From the NCBI RefSeq assembly GCF_900114925.1, contig NZ_FOUR01000004.1, positions 1 through 64,000 on the forward strand: DNA of 64,000 nucleotides. Direction: 5' to 3'. The stretch's first letter is position 1. Every line of letters begins with the position of its first letter. This DNA is from Marinobacter pelagius. GTDB lineage: Bacteria > Pseudomonadota > Gammaproteobacteria > Pseudomonadales > Oleiphilaceae. A program made the position numbers and the translations under genes. A model generated the notes under the pieces. That model was not told where the DNA came from. It ran no database searches and was given only the letters and a program-made list of their open reading frames with translations. Positions 25,166 through 32,553 of this stretch are shown in pieces.

Positions 25166-27877
25166 CTATTGTGGCGCCACTGGCTGCAATGGTACGTCGA
25201 TAAGCGAGCCACCATTCAGATCGGCAATGGCCGGCATGGTGCACAGTTCATCGAGACTGTGGGCACCGGGCACACCGTCAAGCTGCTCTTCGAACGTCTG
25301 CAGCAGTTCCCCATGGCCTTCTGCCCCAACGGCCGGAATAGCCACAAGCAGCGTTTGCCCTGTCTCCGGGTCATGACCGTGTGGCACGCACAGCTCCGGA
25401 TGGTCGAACTTTCCGGAATCTGTGGCCAGCCGCCAATCGGTCAAACCAGTTTCCATCATTTCAACCACCGACGCCTCGTCGACAGGCCCCAGATCGAAGA
25501 TCCGCATGCCCGCATCCAGGTTATTGAAGTTGATGGTCGAGAAATGACCAGCGGTCTTGTAGGTTTCCAAGACCTGGCGCAGGTTCTTTTTGGCGCCATT
25601 ATGGAAGTACGGACCGGTAAACTTCACGTTCCGTAAACCGGGAGCCTTGAAGGCACCGTTCATCAGAATTTTTTCTCCGGGAATGATGTCCGGAATGCAC
25701 TGGTTGGTATTGGGATTGTTATTGGGATCCCCGTTCCGGCGCCCCCGGGCATTGTCATTACCCACCAGCCCGGGACCACAAGCGAGCGCCAGATCGAACA
25801 CCTTCGGGGTCAGATCGGTTGGCGAAGTCGGAATCAACAATTCACCGCCGGCAATGACATCAGCAATCATGCCAATCGCAGTTTCATCGAGAGGTTCCGG
25901 CAAGTCCTGGCCACTCTGCAGGAGCAGAATGGCCTCCCGCAATTTGGCAAACGATAAGGGTACCCCGTTGATAGCATCACCCAGGGAGAGGTCTTCCACC
26001 GTGGGTCGAACACCGATGTTATAGAATCCGGCGTCGTAGACCTGAGCCTGACCGTTGAAGGCAATCATCCGCTCCATCGGCACTTCAAGTGCTTCCTTAC
26101 GCAACTGCCCAGGAGGCAACGGCGGAGCCGGCGCTGCACCGAATCCGGTGAGCGCTGAGACGGTAGCACCCGTGAACTCGGGATTGAAATGGCAGACGCC
26201 ACAGGCCGTTGCACCCGCGAAGAACCTCCCGACGCCCCGTTCAATGCTCAACAGGGCATTAATTGCGGCTACTTCATTCGGCGAAGCCCCGCAAGTTAAG
26301 GCATCCATGCAGCCACCGATCGGCGTACCCGGATCAACGGGGAACAACGCATTGCCCGATTCCGCACCGGTGACGGCCGCCGGACTGATGAACTTGGCAT
26401 AGTGCGCCGCACAGATCTGCTCGGCATCGGCAACCCCGGCGGCGTTGTTGTTCAGGGCGATAGTGTCAATGCAAGTTTCCAGCGGCATTCCGGTAACATC
26501 GATCGTGATCGCCCGTCTTCCGGCGCCGTTGGTCACAATGCCGGTGGCAATCCCTCCGGCCAGGAGGTCAACTATGGTGTTATCGGTGAACAGTGTTGCC
26601 TCATAGGCCTGAACGGCCAGCCCGAAGAACAGGGCGAAGTTGTACTCCAGCAGTGTGAAATCGTCGATCCTGGGTTCAGTGCAGGTGACCTGAGATAGCG
26701 CAGGGGGGCTTTGGCTATCATCAACCGTCAGGCAGACATCCCCGCCGTTGCCATCACCCCAGAACCGTTCATCAAAGACATCCCGAATCATACTGGCGTA
26801 GGACTCGGTCAGCCCCCGGCCATTACCGCTTTCACCGCAGTTTGCCAGAGAAAAAAGCAGGGAGTCATCGCATGCAACCGTTTGATCGGCCAGCGGTGTA
26901 GCGTTAGCCAGTTTGCGGCCAATATGCGCAAATGCCCGACCGGCAAACTGCATCTCGAAATCACTGAGCGGTGGTCCGACAGCCTGGGATGCCAGAGCCG
27001 AGAATGGAATCAGCAGCTTCTCATCGGCAATCTGCCCGGCAACATAGGTTTTTACCCGGGCGGTGGGATCACGGAATCCCAACGGGTTGACCCCGTTAAA
27101 GAAGGTGTCGGCTCGGCCGTCCCAGAAGTTGCGCAAATTAAAGACCGCGTTGATCACCGTCGGCGCGTTGCGGGGCTCCACTCTGCGTGCAGTAGCAGGT
27201 ATTCCATTTCCGGGAGTAGTGAAGATGGCATCGAAGCCGTTGTCTGTTTCTGTGAGCAAGGCATAATCCACGCGGTCCCCTGACAATCCCGTAAAGGTCC
27301 CCGCGCGGACTCCCTGCGATGAGGCCACATCATTGATATCCAGGTCAGGATTCCCTTTCGGACCAGTACCAGGTGTGCCATCAAGGGTGTCGGGGGTCCA
27401 GCCCAGGGCCAACAAATGCGGCTCGTTGACCGGGAATCCCACTTCAGTACCTGCTTCATTGGCGCCCTGGTAATGAGGCGACCCCAGGGCCTGATTTACC
27501 GCCAGCAAATCAAGCGCAAAATCCCCACCCTTGAATCCCGGACTCAACTGATTATTACGCCGGTGGTCGGCACCGGCATGATAATGACAACTGGCACAGG
27601 CTGTGATGCCATCCCCTCCCACTTGCATGTCCCAGAACAGGGCCTTACCCAGCGCCTGTAATGCCTCCTTTCGCTCCGGTTCGGTAATGTCCAGCCAGGC
27701 TCCATTACCCGTTCCGTCCAGCAGTCCCAGCATATTCACATCCGGAACCGTAACCTGGTTCAGGGGCGCAACCTCCTGGGCCTTCAGGCCCGGCGCTCCC
27801 AGTACCAGCAGTGACGCCAGCAATCCCCCCAGCATTCGGGAAGGGCGCCAACATTTTGCTCCAAAAATACCTTCCAT
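25166..27877 (-). CDS. Very large di-heme cytochrome c peroxidase/MauG-like protein
   Basis: Exported di-haem protein of the cytochrome c peroxidase/MauG superfamily. An N-terminal signal (hydrophobic core LGGLLASLLVLGAPGLKA) is followed by haem sites CASCH (Cys94-His98) and CGVCH (Cys559-His563). Family landmarks are present between and after them: NAPTVINAVFNLRNFWDGRA near 237-256 and FKAPGLRNVKFTGPYFHNGA in the C-terminal third. At 903 residues it is over twice the usual 330-400. The inter-haem distance of about 465 residues reflects large insertions with extra cysteines, perhaps disulfides. Peroxide reduction or oxidation of a specific substrate are both possible. It is divergent from a LuxR-type regulator gene. 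Confidence 0.82.
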   Translation of the reverse strand: MEGIFGAKCWRPSRMLGGLLASLLVLGAPGLKAQEVAPLNQVTVPDVNMLGLLDGTGNGAWLDITEPERKEALQALGKALFWDMQVGGDGITACASCHYHAGADHRRNNQLSPGFKGGDFALDLLAVNQALGSPHYQGANEAGTEVGFPVNEPHLLALGWTPDTLDGTPGTGPKGNPDLDINDVASSQGVRAGTFTGLSGDRVDYALLTETDNGFDAIFTTPGNGIPATARRVEPRNAPTVINAVFNLRNFWDGRADTFFNGVNPLGFRDPTARVKTYVAGQIADEKLLIPFSALASQAVGPPLSDFEMQFAGRAFAHIGRKLANATPLADQTVACDDSLLFSLANCGESGNGRGLTESYASMIRDVFDERFWGDGNGGDVCLTVDDSQSPPALSQVTCTEPRIDDFTLLEYNFALFFGLAVQAYEATLFTDNTIVDLLAGGIATGIVTNGAGRRAITIDVTGMPLETCIDTIALNNNAAGVADAEQICAAHYAKFISPAAVTGAESGNALFPVDPGTPIGGCMDALTCGASPNEVAAINALLSIERGVGRFFAGATACGVCHFNPEFTGATVSALTGFGAAPAPPLPPGQLRKEALEVPMERMIAFNGQAQVYDAGFYNIGVRPTVEDLSLGDAINGVPLSFAKLREAILLLQSGQDLPEPLDETAIGMIADVIAGGELLIPTSPTDLTPKVFDLALACGPGLVGNDNARGRRNGDPNNNPNTNQCIPDIIPGEKILMNGAFKAPGLRNVKFTGPYFHNGAKKNLRQVLETYKTAGHFSTINFNNLDAGMRIFDLGPVDEASVVEMMETGLTDWRLATDSGKFDHPELCVPHGHDPETGQTLLVAIPAVGAEGHGELLQTFEEQLDGVPGAHSLDELCTMPAIADLNGGSLIDVPLQPVAPQ

Positions 27878-28017
27878 ATTGGTTCTCCCTGAGCACTCTC
27901 AATGCTCTAGCAGCGCTTCAATAGCCCCCGGGATGGTCTGAACGCGTCATTATTGTCGTTGTAAAAAATGCGCAGACCCGCCCCGAAAGGGCCTCAGGAG
28001 ATGATAAGAAATGCTTG

Positions 28018-28029
28018 AGGCGCGCGCCT
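28018..28029. promoter_or_regulatory. Palindrome in the divergent cytochrome/LuxR intergenic region
   Basis: AGGCGCGCGCCT is a perfect 12-base palindrome lying about 140 bases upstream of the cytochrome gene and 55 bases upstream of the regulator gene. It is nested in a wider arrangement in which GCCTCAGG (27991-27998) is the reverse complement of CCTGAGGC (28027-28034). The position suits an operator for the adjacent LuxR-type protein, but no binding consensus is recognised. In GC-rich DNA such palindromes arise by chance more easily. Confidence 0.3.
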
Positions 28030-28083
28030 GAGGCACATCTCCCTTTCTATGTGGGTGAGATGCGCTAATATACATATAGGAAA

Positions 28084-28812
28084 ATGGGATATACCTCCCG
28101 GGACTACCCATTTCCGGAGGCAGGTGACGTGGCACAGCAAGGGATTGAATCAGCTCCACGAGTACTGGCAGTCTCGGATTACTCGGCCCTCACTCTCGGG
28201 CTGGAAGCATTTGTTTGTTCAAACAGACCCCAGCTCGAATGGGCGGGCGTCCTGTCCGATAAGGACAGCCTGGCGAGAGCATCAGAGGTCGGCGCAAACA
28301 TCATTGTCACCGATCTTGATTCCCCCCTCGGGCGGGACTGTGTAGCCCTGCTCGGTCCCAGCAATGACATTTCCATCGTTGCCCTCGCAGGATCCGCCAC
28401 CGAAGTCCAGATCGATGCGGCAGTCATCAAGGGGCTCAAGGGTGTAGTGCAGAAACGGGCCCCGAACCAGGTACTCCTGAAAGCAATTCTGGCGGTTCAC
28501 CGTGGAGAGTTGTGGCTGGACCGCCTGGTCACCAGCCGGATACTGCGGGGATTGACGACCGGTGAAACCCACCCGGCCAACCTCCCTGACAGGCTCACAA
28601 AAAAAGAGCAGGTCATCTACAACGCGGTTATCAACCGGCCCGGAACGCCCTCTCGCCTGATCGCCAATGATCTCCACATAAGCGAACACACTCTTCGGAA
28701 CCATCTGACGGCCATTTACTCGAAGTTGGGCGTTTCCGGTCGGCTGGAGCTGATGGCTTTGGCGCACGACGAAACACCGCCAACGAATCCGGACACCGGA
28801 CCCTCCGATTAG
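28084..28812 (+). CDS. LuxR-type transcriptional regulator with receiver-like N-terminal domain
   Basis: DNA-binding regulator of 242 residues. The N-terminal ~130 residues have the layout of a response-regulator receiver: VLAVSDYSALTLGL in place of the VDDH motif (one of two acidic residues retained), a phospho-acceptor candidate in IIVTDLDSP, and Lys in GVVQKRAP. The C-terminal helix-turn-helix reads LTKKEQVIYNAVI, then ISEHTLRNHLTAIYSKLGV. AGGAAA precedes the ATG. It is divergent from the large di-haem protein and may control it. Its stop overlaps the convergent gene's stop by four bases. No histidine kinase is nearby. Confidence 0.82.
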   Translation: MGYTSRDYPFPEAGDVAQQGIESAPRVLAVSDYSALTLGLEAFVCSNRPQLEWAGVLSDKDSLARASEVGANIIVTDLDSPLGRDCVALLGPSNDISIVALAGSATEVQIDAAVIKGLKGVVQKRAPNQVLLKAILAVHRGELWLDRLVTSRILRGLTTGETHPANLPDRLTKKEQVIYNAVINRPGTPSRLIANDLHISEHTLRNHLTAIYSKLGVSGRLELMALAHDETPPTNPDTGPSD

Positions 28813-29486
28813 CTGGACCGCGCTTCCCTGTCCGCAAGTTCCCGTTTTACGGTCGCCTCCCAGGTCTCAAGATTCAGTTCGCAGCTGCTGAGCACCTCGA
28901 GGCTCCGGTCTTCCAGCAGATCATCAAGTGGCCTACCCGTGCGTTCCAGCACCTGGTCCCTCTCCCTGATAAGCCGGGCAATGTGAAACCGGTAGAGCCG
29001 GACAAAATGGGTTATCCAGATGTTGACCGGCCAGCTCGGTGACGCATGGTCAATTTCAAACTCGCCAAGCCGGGGAATCACCTGCCCGGCGGAATGCCAC
29101 TTCTCGTCGGTCACCCAGCCGTTGGTGGTGAACAGACCGATCGGATAGCCCCAGGCGTCCATGGAGATGGCAATGAGGTGCATGGTGCGATCGTCGCCCT
29201 GCTCCCCCTCCGGCAGCCTCAGGAAAGTATGGAAATGCCCGTGTTCGGGGTTGTCGGGCCTATGGGCATGGTAATAGTACTGGCTGAGGGTGTCCCGGTC
29301 GAATACATCGCCCTTGGGGTAATGCTCCATTTCGTAGAAGGTTCCCTGCCCCTTCAGAACCTCACCGACCACGTTCAGGCCGCCTTTCTCGAGCACCCGA
29401 TAGCACTCCCGGACCCGTTGGGCGGAGTCCTGGAGGCTTTCGAGCTCGTCGTCAGTCAGGGTCGAGAGGTCAGGCTGAAAGTCCAT
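28809..29486 (-). CDS. Conserved protein of unknown function
   Basis: I do not recognise this 225-residue protein with certainty. It is acidic and soluble-looking, with no signal peptide or membrane segment. Visible features are a central histidine- and tyrosine-rich strand region (SQYYYHAHRPDNPEHGHFHTFLRLP), a long aromatic segment (MDAWGYPIGLFTTNGWVTDEKW) and a basic helical C-terminus. The His cluster could bind metal, but that is inference. Its ATG overlaps the stop of the preceding lipoprotein gene (TGATG), which ties it to the YeeE operon. It ends in a four-base overlap with the convergent LuxR-type gene. Confidence 0.7.
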   Translation of the reverse strand: MDFQPDLSTLTDDELESLQDSAQRVRECYRVLEKGGLNVVGEVLKGQGTFYEMEHYPKGDVFDRDTLSQYYYHAHRPDNPEHGHFHTFLRLPEGEQGDDRTMHLIAISMDAWGYPIGLFTTNGWVTDEKWHSAGQVIPRLGEFEIDHASPSWPVNIWITHFVRLYRFHIARLIRERDQVLERTGRPLDDLLEDRSLEVLSSCELNLETWEATVKRELADREARSS

Positions 29487-30295
29487 CAAAGGCCCATGAG
29501 TTCCCGGACAGCACCCTCCCGACTCGTTTTCAGACCGGCTGCCCGTCCTTCCTCAATGGCAATGTCTGCAGGCACACCCATGTGGAACCGGTACAGAGCC
29601 CACATCGCGCCTACCCTATTGCTGCTGGCGCAATGAAGCAGAATGGGGTAATTCGCCGGCGACGATGCGATCTTCGAGAACGCCTCTACCTGAGCCTGGG
29701 TCGGAGCGCTGGTGGAAACGCCAAGGGCATAGAAATTCAGGCCAGCGGCATGTGCCTCGGCCTGTTCCTCCTCGACACCCTCCTCTTCGGTAAGAAGGCT
29801 GACCACGGTGTTGAATCCCTGGGCCTTCAGCTCTGCCATTGCGCCTTTCTCGACGTGACCGCCGGCCGCAATAAACGGCGATGGCCGGTTGTAGTTTTTG
29901 ACAACCTGAGGCATTTCACTACCGAAGGGCGCCTCGGTCCGGTCACTTTCAATTGCGTAAGGAAGGCTCCGGTCAGGATTCTGCGCGGTCGACCGGGGAA
30001 CGGCCGCGGGCATTGGCTGGGATGTGCCACCCGAGTCGGAGCCTGCCGCACAGGGGTTTGCTGACGGATTGGCCGCGGCGCAGGGGTTGGCCGCCGCGCA
30101 AGGGTTCGCCCCACTCTGGCTCGATGCTGCGCACGGATTCGCGGCCGCACAGGGATTGGCGCTCGATGACTGACTGCTTGTCTGAGCCTGCGTTGCAGTC
30201 GGGTTCTGCGAATCCGAGCACCCGGTCACCCCCATACCCAATGCGATAGTGATAGCCACAGGCAAGGCGGCACGCTTGAAGCGGTAACTGGTCAT
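29486..30295 (-). CDS. Lipoprotein with NPCAA repeats and a DUF442-like CxxxxR domain
   Basis: Exported lipoprotein of 269 residues. The signal ends in lipobox GVTGC (Cys26). A low-complexity linker (residues ~30-90) holds five copies of Asn-Pro-Cys-Ala-Ala, at 47, 53, 64, 70 and 80. The C-terminal domain (~135-269) has the tyrosine-phosphatase-like fold pattern of DUF442 proteins, with active-site LHCASSNRVGA (Cys222, Arg227). AAGGAG lies seven bases before the ATG. It follows the YeeE/YedE pair by 12 bases. A role in persulfide or thiol transfer in the periplasm is attractive given the sulfur-transporter neighbours, but phosphatase activity cannot be excluded. Confidence 0.78.
   Translation of the reverse strand: MTSYRFKRAALPVAITIALGMGVTGCSDSQNPTATQAQTSSQSSSANPCAAANPCAASSQSGANPCAAANPCAAANPSANPCAAGSDSGGTSQPMPAAVPRSTAQNPDRSLPYAIESDRTEAPFGSEMPQVVKNYNRPSPFIAAGGHVEKGAMAELKAQGFNTVVSLLTEEEGVEEEQAEAHAAGLNFYALGVSTSAPTQAQVEAFSKIASSPANYPILLHCASSNRVGAMWALYRFHMGVPADIAIEEGRAAGLKTSREGAVRELMGL
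30052..30160. repeat. Coding tandem repeat (NPCAA units)
   Basis: The DNA here is a short irregular tandem repeat of roughly 15-18 bases encoding the Asn-Pro-Cys-Ala-Ala units of the lipoprotein. Spacers differ (Ala, Ser-Ser-Gln-Ser-Gly-Ala and Ala-Asn-Pro-Ser-Ala), so the array looks as if it expands and decays. Confidence 0.75.
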
Positions 30296-30307
30296 GACTG
30301 TACTCCT

Positions 30308-30919
30308 TCAGTTCTGTTTGTTATCGGCCGGATAAAGGTCAGAAGCCTGGTAGGGTCCGCCCAGCTTCTGTTCAAGCTTGCTGCCCAGCTTGAAACCACC
30401 CCAGGCCATCGCCGCCAGAACGAGAATAATCAGCCATTCGGGAATGCCGGTAAGATCCATCAGAGTCTGCCCCTGTGGACCGGGCGTCGCGAGGTAAAGC
30501 TCCTCGAGCGGGCCGAACCAGGCGGCAAATAGCGCAGTACCCAGCACCATTCCGATCATGAATACAACGGCGTCAATTCGTCCCCCGGCAAGCCCGGTCA
30601 CCGAGGTGCCCGGGCAATAGCCACCGATGGCGAAGCCGGCGCCGATCAATAATCCGCCGACCGCCATCGCGACATAGAACGGCGTGGGTACGTAATAGCT
30701 GCCGGTCCCCATCAAACCGAACTGTTTCGACAACCAGAGCAACAGAGCCGCCACAATAACGGCGGTAAACATCACCTTGAACACGGACCAGTCTTCCAGG
30801 CGAAACTGCCCGGTGAGTTTCCTGGGGCTGCCAAAGCCTGCATTTTCCAGCACAAAGCCGAACAGGAAGCCGGCCAGCAAACCGGACGCAACGCCGGAAT
30901 CATAGAGAGGCCAGATCAT
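30308..30919 (-). CDS. YeeE/YedE-family sulfur transporter, second half-protein
   Basis: Membrane protein of 203 residues with about five hydrophobic segments, belonging to the YeeE/YedE (TsuA-like) family that imports thiosulfate or related sulfur compounds. The conserved cysteine motif AIGGYCPGTSVTG (Cys102) is present, preceded by FGFVLENAGFGSPRKLTGQF. Full-length YeeE has two such repeats in one chain; here they are separate genes overlapping by four bases (ATGA). First known members of the split type are often called PmpA/PmpB. It is followed by the NPCAA lipoprotein. Confidence 0.87.
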   Translation of the reverse strand: MIWPLYDSGVASGLLAGFLFGFVLENAGFGSPRKLTGQFRLEDWSVFKVMFTAVIVAALLLWLSKQFGLMGTGSYYVPTPFYVAMAVGGLLIGAGFAIGGYCPGTSVTGLAGGRIDAVVFMIGMVLGTALFAAWFGPLEELYLATPGPQGQTLMDLTGIPEWLIILVLAAMAWGGFKLGSKLEQKLGGPYQASDLYPADNKQN

Positions 30920-31422
30920 TGCCAGTACCTCCTTACAATGAAGCTGAACAGGAAACCTGCCGCGAAGAAGCAGATCAGGAACACAAAGCCCCCAACCGCC
31001 AACGCGGCACCACCGGAAAGACCGAGGCCACTGGTACAGCCCCGCGCCAGACGGGCACCGAGCCCTGTCAGGATTCCACCGATCAGGGCCAGCACGAGCC
31101 GGCTACCCACCCCGGATGAAGGTCCCCGTTCCACCTGAGGCCTGAACCTTCGGCCGGAGAGCGCGCCGACAAGTGCCCCAATGAACGCTCCGAGCACCTC
31201 CCAGGTGATCCAGGCCTGCAGCGGCTCACCGCGGACATAATCGCCCAGGTAGCGGTTGGCCGCCGTCAGCTCAGGTGCCAGCCATTGCCCGACCTCGGCT
31301 GTAAATCGCGTGAAGAACCCGCTGGAACCGAGGCCATGCCCGGTCAGGACAAAAGTGAGAAATAATGCCAACCCGAGGGCAATGCCTGCCCATAGGGGTG
31401 GCCAGAAGGGCCGTGGAGACAT
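30916..31422 (-). CDS. YeeE/YedE-family sulfur transporter, first half-protein
   Basis: Membrane protein of 168 residues, partner half of the adjacent YeeE/YedE protein. The C-terminal part carries the matching cysteine motif ARLARGCTSGLGLSGGA (Cys129). Four to five hydrophobic segments are visible. AAAAGGAGTCGGAA precedes the ATG, and a clear sigma-70 promoter lies 36-63 bases upstream, so this is the first gene of the four-gene operon. Confidence 0.87.
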   Translation of the reverse strand: MSPRPFWPPLWAGIALGLALFLTFVLTGHGLGSSGFFTRFTAEVGQWLAPELTAANRYLGDYVRGEPLQAWITWEVLGAFIGALVGALSGRRFRPQVERGPSSGVGSRLVLALIGGILTGLGARLARGCTSGLGLSGGAALAVGGFVFLICFFAAGFLFSFIVRRYWQ

Positions 31423-31457
31423 TTCCGACTCCTTTTCGTTCAGTAGGTTATACCTGT

Positions 31458-31485
31458 TTTATATATGGTTATTCCCTGCTGTCAA
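31458..31485 (-). promoter_or_regulatory. Sigma-70 promoter of the YeeE/NPCAA operon
   Basis: On the minus strand TTGACA is followed after 16 bases by TATAAA, both near-perfect hexamers. The -10 box is 35 bases upstream of the first YeeE-half ATG. Two direct copies of ATAACC lie between and just after the hexamers, spaced by 14-15 bases, and may be bound by a regulator. This is the strongest promoter match seen in the window. Confidence 0.7.
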
Positions 31486-31553
31486 ACCCACGAGGCTGGG
31501 TACCGCTCAAGAAGTGATACTCATCAAGTTTAGACCTGGAATACGCCCAATAA

Positions 31554-31581
31554 AAAACCCCGCCATTTCTGACGGGGTTTT
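31554..31581 (-). terminator. Rho-independent terminator, copy A
   Basis: AAAACCCCG pairs with CGGGGTTTT around an 10-base loop. Minus-strand transcripts would end in TTTTTTATT. It backs up the tRNA-Ser terminator located 45 bases upstream in the direction of transcription. Confidence 0.8.
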
Positions 31582-31624
31582 GTATTGGCGGAGGGTTCTT
31601 CTTACCCTGCCAATCGGCCAATAA

Positions 31625-31649
31625 AAAACCCCAGCGATGCTGGGGTTTT
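31625..31649 (-). terminator. Rho-independent terminator of tRNA-Ser, copy B
   Basis: A perfect 11-base stem (AAAACCCCAGC with GCTGGGGTTTT) closes a GAT loop. On the minus strand it starts four bases after the CCA end of tRNA-Ser and is followed by TTTTTTAT. Confidence 0.88.
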
Positions 31650-31653
31650 GTAT

Positions 31654-31744
31654 TGGCGGAGAGGGAGGGATTCGAACCCTCGATACGCTATTAACGTATA
31701 CACACTTTCCAGGCGTGCGCCTTCAGCCACTCGGCCACCTCTCC
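31654..31744 (-). tRNA. tRNA-Ser (anticodon GGA)
   Basis: A 91-base tRNA with encoded CCA. The acceptor GGAGAGG pairs with CCTCTCC. The D-arm is GGCCGAGTGGCTGAAGGC, the anticodon loop is CTGGAAA with anticodon GGA (reads UCC and UCU), and a long variable arm (TGTATACG...CGTATCG) is typical of class II serine tRNAs. The T-arm is GAGGGTTCGAATCCCTC. It matches the E. coli tRNA-Ser(GGA) pattern closely. Confidence 0.96.
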
Positions 31745-31951
31745 TATAAACTGTTTCAAATCAGCGATGTTGCCGCTCATTTGAGGGCGCAAACTTTAAT
31801 GGTTTTTCAGGTTCTTGGCAACACCCTATCGGGAAATCACCGAAAAAATTTCACGTTGGCCCGATTTCCGGTTAACGGTTGAACAGGTTGAGTAGTATCG
31901 TTAAAGAAACTCGTTTTAGAAAGCTGCCCTCTCAGAACAAGGAGAATAACA
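31745..31951. other. Intergenic region upstream of the isochorismatase-like gene
   Basis: About 200 bases that hold the promoter of tRNA-Ser (leftward) and that of the hydrolase (rightward). The stretch is AT-rich for this genome. AAGGAG ends 8 bases before the hydrolase ATG. No convincing hexamer pair or operator was found. Confidence 0.4.
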
Positions 31952-32482
31952 ATGCTGATGAAAGCAGACCAATCTGTCCTGATCCTGATTGATCTTCAGG
32001 AAAAGCTGATGCCCGCGATCAGCTTCGGTGAGGAAGTGGCTGACCGCTGCACGACACTGGCGACGATTGCGGGTCTTCTCGGGGTACCGGTACTCGGTAC
32101 CGAACAGTTGCCGGACAAACTCGGCCCCAATATCGAATCGGTGCGGGAACTGTGCGATTCGATTCTCGACAAGACCCATTTCGACGCCTGCCCGGATGGC
32201 CTGATCGATCAGCTGCCGGAAGGTCGGCAGCATATTGTGATTGGTGGCTGTGAGACCCATGTCTGTATGATGCAGACTGCCCTGAGCCTTCTCGATGCGG
32301 GGTACAAGGTGTGGGTGGTGGCGGATGCCACCGGCTCGAGAAACGATTTTGACCGGGATGTCGCCCTGGACCGGCTGAACGAAAGCGGAGCCCGGATTGT
32401 TACGCTGGAAATGGTTGCTTTCGAGTGGATGCGCAATTGCCGGCACCCGCGATTCCGCGATATCCAGGCGCTGATCAAGTAA
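31952..32482 (+). CDS. Isochorismatase-family cysteine hydrolase
   Basis: Cytosolic hydrolase of the isochorismatase-like superfamily, 176 residues. The catalytic triad positions are visible: Asp in LILIDLQEKL (Asp14), Lys in DKTHFDAC (Lys74) and Cys in IGGCETHVCMMQTA (two candidates; the family nucleophile is the Cys of VCM). AAGGAG precedes the ATG. The family covers nicotinamidases, YcaC-like proteins and amidases; the sequence does not decide between them. Confidence 0.86.
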   Translation: MLMKADQSVLILIDLQEKLMPAISFGEEVADRCTTLATIAGLLGVPVLGTEQLPDKLGPNIESVRELCDSILDKTHFDACPDGLIDQLPEGRQHIVIGGCETHVCMMQTALSLLDAGYKVWVVADATGSRNDFDRDVALDRLNESGARIVTLEMVAFEWMRNCRHPRFRDIQALIK

Positions 32483-32553
32483 TCGGCCCTGCGCGGTCAT
32501 CCAGCGCACCTCCACTGGCGTATTCCCGGCATTCCAGCAATGAGAGGTTTGTC

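Larger units (their letters stand above)
31547..31661. repeat. Tandem duplication of tRNA 3' end plus terminator
   Basis: Copy A (31547-31593) and copy B (31618-31661) share 15 bases (CCAATAAAAAACCCC) and then, after a variable hairpin loop, 20 identical bases (GGGGTTTTGTATTGGCGGAG). In copy B the last eight or more bases are the 3' end of tRNA-Ser. In copy A they are followed by unrelated sequence that can fold back on itself (31585-31614). Copy A is thus a terminator joined to a tRNA 3' stub. Confidence 0.8.

Noticed and set aside
30052..30160. CRISPR-like short repeats
   Set aside because: The repeats are in frame, encode NPCAA units inside a lipoprotein gene, and lack uniform spacers; no cas gene is present.
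31547..31744. Integrated mobile element at tRNA-Ser
   Set aside because: The short direct repeat could be an attachment site, but no integrase, phage or transfer gene exists nearby and the copies are only about 70 bases apart.
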